From Flaccisagitta enflata (lineage: Eukaryota; Chaetognatha; Sagittoidea; Aphragmophora): a stretch of DNA of 64,000 nt. A program made the position numbers and the translations under genes. How positions within the stretch are numbered: the stretch's first letter is position 1; every line of letters starts with the position of its first letter. A model generated the notes under the pieces. It did no database searches, had not been told where the DNA came from, and was given only the letters and a program-made list of their open reading frames with translations. Positions 42,620 to 54,768 of the stretch are shown in pieces. The stretch lies in the NCBI GenBank assembly GCA_965153355.1, contig OZ231128.1, forward strand, positions 51,026,001 through 51,090,000, written 5' to 3'.

Positions 42620-43169
42620 TATATATATAAAGATAGCATCCATCTCTTTCATCTGGACAGTACCAAAACTGCAGAATGTCGTTGTTCTACAGAGTCAACG
42701 GAGAATTGCATTTAATTCCTTTTTTTCACGGAATAGTGCCCAGAGTTTTTTTTACGAAGGATTTAATGTAAGTGAATCATTCCCAAATTTCAATTCAAAC
42801 AAGATCAAAATAGAAAGAAAGCCATTACAAAGAAAGATTACATTTGCCGCAATACTGTTAACAGGCGGCATTGAAATAAGACCGAATTAAAGACGAAGGC
42901 CGCCGAAGGCACGATTCTTACGAAAAGGAGTGTACGAGAATTGACAAAGTCAGAGAGGACGTGATTCTTTAAAAGGAGAATATGCAAATTAACGAAGGAC
43001 AAATTTGTCACAGTATGAATTATTGTGCAAGCTTTTATTAGCATACAGCCTTCTTTCTTACATCGCGTTTTACTGATCAAAAATGATTTGAGTTTTTTCA
43101 AAGATACAAGAATAAATACTCACTGATTCAAATATTGACATCGTTGATCTAAAACAGTTAGACATCACA

Positions 43170-43300
43170 CACTTCACATCCTTCGAGTAAGACTGTGCCC
43201 CTGTATTGTCTCTTTGAGTGTTTTTCCACACTTGAAATTATCACACCATGAGCTTTGCATATTTATTTGAGATTTTTCTGAGAAGAACAAGAGACCAGGA
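43170..43300 (-). pseudogene. BEL/Pao pol C-terminus remnant, left-arm copy
   Basis: Reading minus, KRQY and TVLLEGCE align with the end of the right-arm fragment, but substitutions and indels have destroyed the rest. It is the degenerate mirror image of 43,364-43,501. Confidence 0.5.
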
Positions 43301-43363
43301 TCAGAAAACATCACTCCTGGATCTCTTGTTCTTCTCAAGAAAGAAAATCTCAAATGTCATCTT

Positions 43364-43501
43364 TGGCCCTTAGCTAGGGTTAAGGAAACTCATGTAGGTC
43401 GTGATGGACATGCCTGCTCTGTCACACTTCAAGATAACAAAGGAAAATTACTCAAGAGACCAATACAGAATTTGGTCTTACTCGAAGGATGTGAAGATTA
43501 A
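43364..43501 (+). pseudogene. BEL/Pao pol C-terminus (DUF5641-like) remnant, right-arm copy
   Basis: The frame begins WPLARVKETHVGRDGHACSV and ends KRPIQNLVLLEGCED before TAA. This is the usual layout of the C-terminal DUF5641 segment of BEL/Pao polyproteins. Only about 45 codons are present because the palindrome centre cuts the frame. It points outward from the centre, as does its mirror on the other strand. Confidence 0.75.
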
Positions 43502-44139
43502 TTGTGATGTCTAACTTTTGTTTTTAGATCAACGTCAATCAATATTTGAATCAATTGGTGTATTTTTGTATTCTTGTATCTTTTTTGAAAATTCCTCAAA
43601 TCGGTTTTTAGGGGCTGAATATAAAAAACGCGATTAGCAATTTAAAGAAAAAAGAAACTGCATCTCTGTAAAAGCACTTTTGATAATTCATACTGTATTA
43701 AGAATTTGTCCTTCGTTAGTTTTCTCAACATATTCTTTCTCCCTTTTAAAAGTCACATTCCTTTCTGACTGGTCAATTCTCATTTTTTCCTTTCGTAAGA
43801 ATCACGTTGCCTTCTCAGTTTTGGCGGCCTTCGCCTTAATTCAGTCTTTATTTCAATGCCGCCTAAGAACAACAATTGTTGCCAACAAAAATGTAATCTT
43901 TCTTTTTGTAATAACTTTTCTTTTTATGTTTTCTTAGTTAATTGAAATTTGGAATGTTCACCTACATTAAATCCTTCGTAAAGAAAAGAACTCTGGACTT
44001 TTATTTCTCCCTTTCGTGGAAAAAAGGGAAATTAAATCTCTGCAATTCTCCGTTGACAAATTGTAGAAACAAAGACGTATAATTCTGCAGTTTGGTTATA
44101 ACTCCAGATAGATACTTAAAAGAGATAAGATATATCTCT

Positions 44140-44148
44140 TTCTTTCTC

Positions 44149-44217
<69 letters not shown>
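44140..44217. repeat. (CT)n microsatellite
   Basis: CT tract in the right arm, mirror of 42,544-42,615. Confidence 0.95.
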
Positions 44218-44222
<5 letters not shown>

Positions 44223-44443
44223 ACTGATAAAAACACACAACTTGACTACAATCACAATTCCCTACAATCACAATTCCCGATTGCTCCCGTTTGAAATTGA
44301 AAAATAAAAGGAGTGAAACTGATTTAAATACTCGAAACTCAAATATCTTCAATCGGCTTTATCTTCTATTATTTTGTCATCCTATCAACAGCAGGTTCAT
44401 TATAATCAACCCCTCCATTTATTTTATGGCGTCCCTTCATTTG

Positions 44444-44445
<2 letters not shown>

Positions 44446-44499
<54 letters not shown>
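44446..44499. repeat. (CT)n microsatellite
   Basis: CT tract in the right arm, mirror of 42,272-42,351. Confidence 0.95.
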
Positions 44500-44503
<4 letters not shown>

Positions 44504-45074
44504 ATGATTTCTTTTGGGTGCGTCTGCATTCACCATATTATTTGGAGATTTTATCTGGATATCAATATCCGGATATTCTACATAGCTGTATTTGAACAAT
44601 TATGATGCAACATATATTTTCATGAGATAAGTTGTCTCCAGAAAGATTCTATGTGTATGTCTTTGTCATATGCTGAGCTTAAAAGAACCTTTAAATCAGC
44701 AATTCACATGAGAGGAGCAAAGAAACAAAGGATTTGTAGTGAAATTGTGCTTACATTTTTTAACTCACTGCTGCTGTCAAAATTTTAAGACTCTCAAATG
44801 CAAAGAAATTTTGCTTTTCTAAAAACATAGCCGCCTCTGTAATCAATTTCGGAAGGTGGCTATGTTCTTCATTTTTGTGTTTTTTCATTTTCTATGCAAA
44901 GTTATAATTTTGACAAGCCTGCCATCAGTGAACAAATATTAAATTTTAAATATTTTCAAGTGAAAATATTTAGTTATTGATAGCTTTACCTGCTGTTTTG
45001 TCCTATTTGAATGCAAATTTTGCAATGAAATATTTACTGTTATATACCTCAAAGATAATTTTTATGTTCTTTTT

Positions 45075-45562
45075 AGTCGGGTGCACGCGACTCTACACTC
45101 CGCTTTGGTCGGTTGGTTGGTCGGTCACATTTTACTTTTTTTATCCGTTTTATTTCTACTAACTGATTTTTAGCCAATTAGGTCATTTTTAGTCAAGTCA
45201 TTTTAGGCCATTTTAAGTCAATTTCAGTTGTTTGTGTCTATTTATTAATCTTAGTTTTTTTAGAGATTTTAGGTCAATTTTAGTCAATTTAGATCAGTTG
45301 AAGTCAATTCAAATTATTTTTGGTCAATTTAAGTCATCAAAAGTTATTGTGACTCAATTTAAGTCAATTTAAGTTATTTAACTCACTCATGTCATTTCAG
45401 TCATTTTAGGTCAGCTTAAGTCAGTTTAGTCATTCTAAGTCATTTTAGGTCATTTTCAATCATCTTAAGTCAATTAACTTCAATAGAAGTCATTTCAGTT
45501 CTATAATATAATTGAGTAATTATGTTAGTCTCGCACGCGACTTATAGGTGTTGGCCTTGTTT
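45075..45562 (+). repeat. hairpin-key repeat, type B with internal array, right arm
   Basis: Mirror of 41,252-41,740 with very few differences. Starts AGTCGGGTGCACGCGACT and ends GCACGCGACTTATAGG...GGCCTTG. Confidence 0.85.
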
Positions 45563-45899
45563 ATTTTCATTCTCATAAAATTTTCTATTTTGACCCCTGT
45601 TGACACTCTAAATCTTGCCATCGGATGCTCGCCGTCATAGTGAATTTACAAAATTTACTATATGATGTGTGCAACAATTTATTCTACATAAAACTCATAC
45701 AATTATCCAAATAAGAAACATTTAACTTTAAAGAAAATCTGAAAAAATACGGACATTTATATAGTGTAAGCTTCCATTACATACACATACATACCTAATG
45801 AAATATCCGGATATTAATATTCAAATAAAATATACGAATAAGCTGATTAATGCAGACACACCTATATGAAGAAAAACAAAGAATGAGCCTCCATCTCCA

Positions 45900-46495
45900 C
45901 AGCCGCTCAGAGCTTGACGCTAGTTGACCGGAAATGATCGCCACCAACTTCAGTGGTTTCACGATTCTGATGGTGCATAGATTACATTTCTAGGACAAAT
46001 GAAATCTGTTTTGGGGCGCTTTTTATGATATCTAGAGAAATAGTACTATTTTACTATGTTTTTAATCATACCTCTTTATGATGAATTTTTTTGATATTTT
46101 TGATTGCAGATTTGATCTCAGATGATAATTTCCGGTTCATTTGATATGTCACACTATATACTTTTGCAAAATAAATAAAAAGTTAAATTTTACTATTTAA
46201 CCTTGTTTTATATAGTAATGTGCCCAAAACTAAGCTTTTATTTCTTTTGCAAAGGTATATAGTGTGACATATCAAACAAAACCGGAAACTATCATCTGAG
46301 ATCAAATCTGCAGTCAAAATTATAAAAAAAATTTATCACAAAGAGTTATGGTAAAGAATATAGTAAAATTATGCTATTTTTTTCTTGAAAAGCGCCCCAA
46401 AACAAATTTCATTTTTTCTGGAAATGAAATCTATGCACCATCAGGGTCATGAAACCGCTGAAGTTGGTGACGATCATTTCAGGTCAACTGGCGTC
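45900..46495. mobile_element. foldback element, right-arm copy
   Basis: Mirror of 40,345-40,925, with the same TATAGTGTGACATATC central motif and CAAATCTGCAGTC ends of the inner stem. Confidence 0.8.
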
Positions 46496-46499
46496 AAGC

Positions 46500-47160
46500 T
46501 CTGGGCGACTGTGGGTGGGAAATAGTAGACAACGCCACCTGGCAGTTGAATTGTAAAATGCATTTAGAATCATGCAAGAATAGAGGAAAAGTACACACAA
46601 AAACGTTAAGGATTTCAGACTTTGTTGAGAGTGGACAATATGAATATAAACGCCCCAGAACCCCCTCTTTGAACTTCCAAGAAAAGTTGTAAGAACTATT
46701 ATTATGGCACGGTGCGGAATGCTGGAGTGTGCCAACAAGTTTTCTGGGAAGTATGGCACGAAATTGTGTAAAGATTGTGAACACCCTTTCCATATAACGT
46801 AATGGAATAAAAATGATCGCCTCTTCAGGGGTTGTTGCCTTAAAAGCCGAATGCTAGTTTCACTTCGTACTGCGAAAATTACAAGATCATTGAAGTCGTG
46901 AAATTTCTAGTTTCATTTTAGTTTTTGAAATGACATGCGTATCTAATTGTTTGTACAACTAAACTCTCTGAAAAAAAGAAGAACATTCCCGACACCAGTC
47001 TAATGGACGTAACGTTCGTGCCATCGCGTCCACCTCCTATGTCAATGTGACAAAGGTCCAACAAGAGCAACCAAGTTCAACGGAATTAAAGCACAGTCAA
47101 AATATCGAACAATGCATTGCATAAATGGTGTATGAGAGGGTAATAGCTGATCCTTTTTGT
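46500..47160. other. no supported gene (right arm)
   Basis: A short frame at 46,704-46,802 has paired cysteines (CGMLECANKF, LCKDCEH) but only 32 codons. It is not preserved in the left arm. Confidence 0.35.
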
Positions 47161-47172
47161 ATTTCTAGTTTT

Positions 47173-47306
47173 AGTCGCGGACTCGCGAGTCGGTCGGTTG
47201 GTCGGTAGGTCGGTCCGTCCGTAATAGATTTGAATTCTAAGCGGTTTTAGTATTACTGCTCCTGCCCATCCGTCGGCGACCGGATTGCCGTGCATCTGGC
47301 CTTGTC
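47173..47306 (+). repeat. hairpin-key repeat, type B with variant key
   Basis: AGTCGCGGACTCGCGAGTCGG at the start (key and complement); CGTCGGCGACCGG and GTGCATCTGGCCTTG at the end. A second, eroded 5' end begins at about 47,337 (GTCGCGTACATGCAACT). It is absent from the left arm. Confidence 0.6.
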
Positions 47307-47639
47307 CATTCTTTTCATTCCATTTTACCCTTTTTTGTCGCGTACATGCAACTCTATGACCCGCTCTGTCCATTGGTTGGTCAGTTGGTCTGTGTGACTG
47401 TGTCACTATTTTTGTTGCCTTGACGGGCGTATTTCGCATCACTGCCGCCTAAATATATAGTGAGCCCTTTTTATCAATGCCCCTGTCCACCCGCCTTGGT
47501 CTCCCAGCGTTTGGAAAAAAAGATCCTGAAGTAGTAGTTTGATACTGCTCAATCAGTGAGTCATTTGATATAAGAAATTACTTGAATTGTGCATGATATC
47601 AGTATTTTTAATGATGATACATTCCAGTGGTCATGTGAC

Positions 47640-48000
47640 GATACCGACGCTTGAGAAGAACGACGACAATGCTGATTAAGAACGACGATGAAGAAGAATG
47701 GCGACAATGCTGATGAAGAGCGACGATGAAGAAGAATGCCGACGGTGAAGAACGACAACAATGAAGGAGACAAACGACGACAATGAAAGGAAAAAAAACA
47801 ATGCTAATGAAAGAAAGACGCAAAATAGAAGATCAATGACGATGAAATGTTGGAGAAGAACAATGAACATGAAGGAGATGAACAACGACCATAATGGAGA
47901 GGAACAAAAAATAAAAAGACTGAGAACAAGGAAGAGCAATGATAATAGAGGAGAAGAACAACCATGGAGAAAAAGTGAAAAAAAAAAAACGCAGCAACAA
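47640..48000. repeat. degenerate GAAGAACGACGATGA-like minisatellite, right arm
   Basis: Imperfect units of gaagaacgacgacaatg type. They produce a chance charged frame at 47,761-48,060. Confidence 0.6.
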
Positions 48001-48407
48001 CCACAAGTGCAACAACATAGGGAAAAAAATCAAATGAAATTTGATAATTGCCTGTTTTAAGTAAATTTCTTTTTTTTCAAATTATCATAAAAATTCTGTT
48101 TCTTTTAAATGGATGTCAAATGTTAGAAGATTGATTTTATGTTTCCTTTTCTACTCGGGACACCTCCAAGTAGTTTGGGTCAGAACTAGGCTCGCCTGAG
48201 GCCAAATAAATTAAAAGCAGGGTAAAGAGGCACTTTTTACACATTCTGAAAAAGCAGGGCACTGTGGGACCAATACTTTAGGCGCTATGAATTTTTAATC
48301 TTTTTTTATTTTCTCACATTTTCCGCACATTTTTCAAAGATCTATATTTTGCATTAATCTCACTTTGGCTCCAAGAATAAATAAAAATGAGCTTGTACAG
48401 GGTATAG

Positions 48408-49155
48408 GAGGGAGGTGAGGTGGAGGGAGGGAGAGGCGTGAGAGGGAGGGTTGAGGGAGAGGGAAGGAGTGGAGGGCAGAAGAAGAGCAGGAGAGGAGGA
48501 GGAGGAGAGGAAGGAGGAGGAGAGGGAGGGAGTGAGGGGAGAGAGAGAGGGAGGGAGGAAGAGAGAGGGAAAGAGGGAGGAAGGGAGGGAGAGGGGAAAG
48601 GAAAGGGGGGGAAGAAGAGAGGGAGAAAGAGGGAAAGATGGAGATAGGGAGGGAGGAAGAAATTGAGAGGGGGAGGGAGAGAGAGGAAGAGGGGGAGGGA
48701 GAGAGAGGGAGAGGGGGAGCAAGAGGGAGGGAGAGGGAGAAAGAGGGAGAGGGGGAGGGAGAGAGAGGGAGGGGGAGGGAGAGAGAGAGGGAGGAAGAGG
48801 GAGAGGAGGAGGGACAGGGAAGGAGGGTGAGGAGGAGGAAGAGGCAGAGGGAGGGAGAGGGGAGGAAGAGAGGGAGGGAGGGGGAAGGAGGAGAGGGAGA
48901 GAGGGATGGACGGACGGAAGGAGAGAGGGAGGGAGGAAGGGAGGGAGAGAGGGAGGGAGAAGGGAGGTTAAAAGAGGGAGACAGAAGGAGGGAGAGAGAG
49001 GGAGAGAGAAGAGGAGGGAGAAAGAGAAAGAGAGGAGGGAGAGAGAGAGGGAGGGAGAGGGAGATTGAGGGAGGGGTAGGGAGAAAGAGAGAGAAAGAGA
49101 GAGAGAGAGAGGGAAAGAGAGGGAGGGAAAGAGGGGACGCACCCGTCGGTGAGGA

Positions 49156-49206
<51 letters not shown>

Positions 49207-49249
49207 ATATATAGAGAGAGAGAGTAGAGCTACTTGGCATGCATTACAA

Positions 49250-49280
<31 letters not shown>
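48408..49280. repeat. GGGA/GA-rich block with terminal (GA)n and (CA)n, right arm
   Basis: About 730 bp of purine-only sequence (48,408-49,140), then (GA)n to 49,201 and (CA)n at 49,253-49,280. The long open frames across it (for example 48,334-49,299 minus) are compositional artefacts. Confidence 0.9.
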
Positions 49281-49281
<1 letters not shown>

Positions 49282-49479
49282 TTTTACGATTTTTTTCAAG
49301 TCGGCGAGAGCCGCCTTTACTGGTAAAAATTATGTTTCTTTTAAATGGATGTCAAATCATTGTTTGATCATTGCTCTAAACTGAGGCCCTGATGCCACGC
49401 GATAACCGGGTTGACTGCTGCACAGGGAGGTTGCTGAGACTGTCATTTGAATGCTGAGGCCAAAATTTACTGTTGTTGA

Positions 49480-50365
49480 GCCACAATTAGGTCGCCGAGG
49501 TCGGAATTAGGTCGTCAAGGCCGGAATTAGGTCGTCGAGGCCGGAATTAGGTTGTCGAGGCCGAGATCAGGTTGTCGAGGCCGAGATTAGGTTGTTGAGG
49601 CCGGGATTAGGTCATTGAGGCCGGTATTAGTTGTTGAGGCCAGGATGAGGTTGTTGAGGCTGGGATTAGGTCGTTGAGGCCGGGATTAGGTCCTGGCTGA
49701 GGCCAGAATCCAGGTCGTTGAGGCTGGATTAGGCTGGCCGGAGGCTGGGAGCTGAGGTGGTTGAGGCTCGGACTAGGAGGTCGTTGAGGCCAGGATTAGG
49801 TCGTTGAGGCCAGGATTAGGTCGCTGAGGCCAGATCAGGGGTTGTTGAGGCTGATCAGGTCGTTGAGGCTACTAGGTCGTTGAGGCCGGGATCAGGTCGT
49901 TGAGGCTGGGATTAGTTGCTGAGGCTGGGATTAGGTCATTGAGGCCGGAACTTGGTTGTTGAGGCCGTGATTAGTTTGCTGAGGCCTGGATTAGGTTGTT
50001 GAGGCCGGGATTAGGTTGTTGAGGCCGGGATTAGTTGTTGAGGCTGAGATTAGCTGCTGAGGCTGATTAGGTTGTTGAGACTGGGATTAGTTGAGGCTGG
50101 GATTAGGTTGCTGAGGCCGGGATTAGTTTGCTGAGGTCGAGATTAGGTTGTTGAGGCCGGGATTAGGTTGTTGAGACCGGGATTAGGTTGTTGAGGCCGG
50201 GATTAGATTGTCAAGGCCGGGATTAGGTTGATGAGGATTAAGTTGTTGAGGCTGGGATTAGGTTGTTGACGTTGAGGCCGGGATTAGGTCGTTGAGGCCG
50301 GGATTAGGTCGTTGAGGCCGGGATTCAGTCGTTGAGACCGGGATTAGGTTGTTGAGGCTGGTATC
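49480..50365. repeat. minisatellite (TTGAGGCCGGGATTAGGT-like), right arm
   Basis: Roughly forty units of about 20 bp (gttgaggccgggattaggtc) in tandem with modest variation. The left-arm equivalent is strongly decayed. Confidence 0.9.
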
Positions 50366-50369
50366 AGGT

Positions 50370-51060
50370 CACGATGCATTTTGCGCGACTTTAACGTTAA
50401 AGCGCGGTCATAATGATTCCTTTGTGGCCATAATACATCCCTCCTGGCCACAATGCGTCCTGCGTGGCAGTAATAAGTAACACGCAGCTGTAAAGTGTCA
50501 CAATCGGCCAAAACAAGTCATGCACGGTCAAAACAAATCATAAAGGGCCAAATTGCGTAAATTCCAGAAAATTTCAGAAAGTTTCAGGGATGTCTATAAT
50601 TGCACGACTTTGATATCTCCCTTCCCCCTCCGGGTTTTTCATTTTTTTTCATTGTCAGTTCAGGTAACAATTTATTTGGTGGTGGGAAAATAAACAAGAC
50701 TGGGAAAAGTGACTTTGAATCAGGTGTTGTCAAATCAGGTAAAATTAGGAGTACTAAAGCCTGTGAAAATTTGGGACAAAAGAAACCTGGATGTTAAATC
50801 CAAAATGTTGTTTTGTCAGGTGATGAAAAGGCGCTAGTAAACTTTATTTTGAAATGGCCAAAATGAGTCACATAGATAATTCCATGAACTTCGACTTCTT
50901 CCCCCCTCTCCCTGGTTTGGAACAATATTCTTTTATTTTTGTTGGAAAAAAAAGTTAAATTACGTAATTCGACTTTTTGGAAACATAAGAGATAAATAAA
51001 GTTTTTCATTTTGGATTTGGGGCAATTACGAATTTTTTTGATATTTATAGTTAAGAAAGG
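50370..51060. other. no gene seen (right arm)
   Basis: It begins with short imperfect units like CACAATGCGTCC and GGCCATAATACATCC (50,400-50,550), a decayed tandem repeat. The remainder shows no coding evidence. Confidence 0.45.
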
Positions 51061-51070
51061 GCTGATTTTT

Positions 51071-51220
51071 AGTTGCGGACACGCAACTCTATAAGAGGCT
51101 TTGTCCGTCCGTCGGTCCGTCGGTTCGTCGGTGGTGATTGAGTTCGAAAAGTGGGAAAACACGCATTTCCGCCCCTGCCCACTTGTCCGCAACTGATGGC
51201 CGTGAATCCGGCCTTGTTTT
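51071..51220 (+). repeat. hairpin-key repeat, type A
   Basis: AGTTGCGGACACGCAACT ... GTCCGCAACT and GTGAATCCGGCCTTG. All three key copies are intact. It is present only in the right arm, so it was inserted after the palindrome formed or lost from the left. Confidence 0.8.
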
Positions 51221-51414
51221 CTTTCAAATGGCGCCAACTGGAGGTCTGTATGATCAATAATTTTTACATTATGATTTCAAATCTTTTTGTATTTTTTTCA
51301 CATTTTTGAAATAATCGTTATTTCTTTTTATTTCAATTTAGAGAGACAACATTTATTCTAATCAAGACAACATTTATTCTAATTCAAAGAGACAACATGT
51401 TACACAAATTGAAT

Positions 51415-51845
<431 letters not shown>

Positions 51846-52174
51846 GAAGACAGAGGGGAAAAAGAGATACATAAAAAAACAAAAACAAATAAATAATCAA
51901 TAAAACAGTATAAAATGCACACACAGAAAAACATAAACTTAAAAAAACTACTATTTACAACTTTTTTCCGGTTGGCGATAGCCGCCTTTATTGGTAAAAT
52001 AGGTTGAGTTAGTGCCAGCTCGGAACCTGTTAAACAAGCGCTCGTGTTGTCCAAAAGAAATTATGAGTTAGTCAGATGTACATTTATCTCATGTAATACT
52101 CCGTTAGACACTCGGGTTTGTGTCAAACGCTTGGTTCCGTCCAAGCGCGCATGGTTTGTCCCAAGTTGTCCCAG

Positions 52175-52300
52175 TTTGCTTTCTCTAAGGCTCACTTGGT
52201 TTGTCTCAGGCACACTCGGTTAGTTTCAGACACACTTCGTTTGTCTCAGGCACACTAAGTCTGTCTCAAGCACACTCTGTTTGTCTCAGGCTCACTACTA
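52175..52300. repeat. ~24-bp minisatellite (TTTGTCTCAGGCACACTCGG-like), right arm
   Basis: Mirror of 35,725-35,850, five or six units. Confidence 0.75.
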
Positions 52301-52389
52301 CACCGGCATTATGACGCGACCCCCTTGCAGGAACTTTCGTTGTGAAATTTGTGCAAAGATTCACTGACTAAATTAAGCGTTCGGCTGAA

Positions 52390-52671
52390 ATGGCAATAGA
52401 AAATGGCGATACGAAAAAAAGACGCTTAAACGATCCCGTTACACGATTTCTAAAGAAAAAGGAAAGGGTGTGAAGTTATAGATGATGAAAGCCATCGTCT
52501 GAACACATGTAAACGATGGAGTAATGTAAACTTATATGGTAGAGGATATTCTATAAACTTTGAATCAGTATTTTCCGAAGATAAAGTAACATTGCTTCAA
52601 TTATCAACCTATTTGAAATCTGTATGGAATCTGGAACATGGGAAAATGCGATGCAGTGTTAAAAGTTAATT
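52390..52671 (+). pseudogene. small ORF with one frameshift, right-arm copy
   Basis: ATG opens MAIENGDTKKRRLNDPVTRF and LKKKER, then a stop. An offset frame begins at once with CEVIDDESHRLNTCKRW and continues through YGRGYSINFESVF to MRCSVKS and TAA. A single-base indel in the GGAAAGGG run near 52,465 explains the break. The two parts together are about 92 codons. A poly(A) signal (CAATAAATG) is near 52,860. The left-arm copy is broken differently. The family is unknown. Confidence 0.5.
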
Positions 52672-52887
52672 TGCGTCACCTACATGATGGGATCGAATGG
52701 GAAAATCCTACTAATGGCTGGTTTTCATATCAATACTTAATCTCTGATGTACTGCACAAAGTGTACATAACTGAAAACTAATTCATAACTATTTATTTAT
52801 TGAATTTGGTCCATGTACTTTGTTTACTCATTGTACGATTGTATTTATTGCAACTTGGACAATAAATGTTTTAAATGTTCTAAATGT

Positions 52888-52892
52888 TCTCT

Positions 52893-52965
<73 letters not shown>
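52888..52965. repeat. (CT)n microsatellite
   Basis: Right-arm partner of 34,975-35,055. Confidence 0.95.
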
Positions 52966-52967
<2 letters not shown>

Positions 52968-53084
52968 ATCGCCACTAGCCTCATTATTATTTCCATCTTG
53001 TCCTCGGCCCGCTTCTCTTGAGACTTGTTGGACGAGAGAAAGTGAGAAAACTGAGTCAAGTTTTTACATCCTTGAGCGATAAAA

Positions 53085-53935
53085 CAAGGCCAAGAGATGT
53101 CCAATAGATGCGTCCTCTTTAGATGTAGGATATTAAGATATAAATTATTAAAGTATTAAGAATTTAAGATATTAAGATATAATGGTATGAAGATATAAAG
53201 ATACTGAGATAAAGAGGAAAATATAAACTGATTCCTCCCTCCTCCCCTCCCCCAGCCTCCCCCCCTCCCCCGCCTCCCCACCCCCTGTTCCCCTCCCCCC
53301 CTCCCCCCCGCCTCCCCATCCCCTCCCCCCGCCTCCCCACCCCCTCCCCCTGCCTCCTCACCCCCTCCCCCCCGCCTCCCCACCTCCCTACCCCCACCCC
53401 CCACGCCCCCTCACCCCCCCACCACGCCTCCCCAACCCCCCCTCCGCCACACCTCCCCACCCCCCCTCCGCCACGACTCCCCACACCTTGTTCTCACAAA
53501 GAGACACAAAGACTTGGAGAGGCATGGAGAGACATGAAGAGACATGAAGAAACATACAGAGACATGAGAGACATGAAGAGACATTAGGAGACATGAAGAG
53601 ACATGGAGAGACATAGAGAGACATGGAGAGACATGGAGAGACAGAGACATAAGAGAAATAAGAGACATAAGAGACGTAAGACATAAGAGACTTAAAAGAC
53701 ATAAGAGACATATAGGAGACATAGAGGAGACAAAAGAGACAAAAAAGACAAAAGAGACAAAAGAGACAAGAGAGACAAAAGAGACATAAGAGACATAAGA
53801 GACATGAAGAGAAATGAAGAGAAAACCGTAGAAATTGCGTTTAGAAATTTCCTATCACGGATCTTCAGACATACATACATACATACCTTCATAGGGACAT
53901 AGCTTCTGCTAGAGATGCGAGGACGCATCTTATAC
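53085..53935 (-). repeat. hairpin-key repeat, type E with large internal arrays
   Basis: Minus strand: starts AGATGCGTCCTCGCATCTCT at about 53,933. It then passes through an AGAGACAT minisatellite (53,510-53,830) and a G-rich tract (53,226-53,470). It ends GAGGACGCATCTATTGG...TTGGCCTTG at 53,085. The left palindrome arm carries only the part from the G-rich tract to the 3' end (34,509-34,858). Confidence 0.65.
53510..53830. repeat. (AGAGACAT)n-like minisatellite
   Basis: Units agagacatga, agagacataa and agagacaaaa in tandem, outside the palindrome. Confidence 0.85.
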
Positions 53936-54335
53936 TGAAAAATTATCTTGAGCAGTAGCATACATGGAACAACATCCCTCACTATACCCAAACTAAAATA
54001 TGGAAGAGGGCCTTGTGAGCCCTCACTGACTAGTTACTACGCGCATCACTCCTAGTTTTCCATTTAGTAAAACTAACCTAGCAAACATCCATTCCGAGTC
54101 TAACTCAAAACACTAATGCTTACCAAAAATAGAGAAGGGCATAATAATTGTTACCAGAGTTACTAAAATTCAACAAATCACCCGAGGTAATATTATAAGA
54201 AACCATACCTTGAAGGATAGAATCGAGGTCGTGTTTGTGCGACCGCCTGAACAAATGGGTGGGCAAAAAATGGGTGAATGAACAGATTCGTTAGTGGGGT
54301 GGTACCAAAATAGAACCGTCAGGGGGTCTCTGGCT

Positions 54336-54337
<2 letters not shown>

Positions 54338-54389
<52 letters not shown>

Positions 54390-54390
54390 T
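54338..54390. repeat. (CT)n microsatellite
   Basis: About 50 bp of CT. A poly(A) run of about 20 bp follows at 54,521-54,541. Confidence 0.95.
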
Positions 54391-54566
54391 TCATTCATTC
54401 TGTGCCACAGCTGAATGATTGTGTACTGCAAATTCATTTTTTTACCCGATCAAACGTTTATTTCTTACCATCCAGTTATACCTCCTATGTACTGACATTG
54501 AGACAATCATGTCGTTTCGCAAAAAAAAAAAAAAAAAAAAACAACCTAAAAACTAGCTCATCCGAA

Positions 54567-54720
54567 TACGAACTAGGCCGGATACACGGTTACCCAGGTC
54601 CCATGCGGATGGGCAACGGCAGTGATAAAAGTGACAACCCATGTATTTTGGCAGGACAGTGATGCAAAAACCGCCAGTAAACACCGAAGAAGTTAAGCAA
54701 GTAAATTGCGACGGACCGAC
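54567..54720 (-). repeat. hairpin-key repeat 3' part
   Basis: Minus strand: a GGTCGGTCC-like tract near 54,715, CACTGCCGTTGCCCATCCG and GGTAACCGTGTATCCGGCCT. The 5' key is not recognisable. Confidence 0.5.
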
Positions 54721-54768
54721 TTAATCAAACTTAGGCAAGGGCCGAAGATTAACTATAGTAAGGTTCAA

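Larger units (their letters stand above)
34485..43300. repeat. left arm of a ~19-kb imperfect palindrome
   Basis: The sequence from about 34,485 inward recurs in reverse orientation from 53,475 inward. Matching landmarks are the G-rich tract 34,509-34,708 with 53,226-53,470, the (GA)n 34,975 with (CT)n 52,888, and the small ORF 35,638 with 52,390. Further pairs are the type B repeat 41,252-41,740 with 45,075-45,562 and the GA tract 42,272 with CT at 44,446. The innermost arms are AAGAACAAGAGACCAGGA (to 43,300) and its complement from 43,315. Some segments are near identical; others differ by substitutions and large microsatellite length changes. Confidence 0.85.

Noticed and set aside
46494-46802. 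Possible THAP- or zinc-finger-like exon (CGMLECANKF, LCKDCEH)
   Set aside because: Only 32 codons, no full motif spacing and no preserved frame in the left arm.
48334-49384. Long open frames of 248-321 codons on both strands
   Set aside because: They run through GGGA/GA-rich repeat sequence and encode only Ser/Leu/Pro or Arg/Glu/Gly text; an artefact of purine-only DNA.
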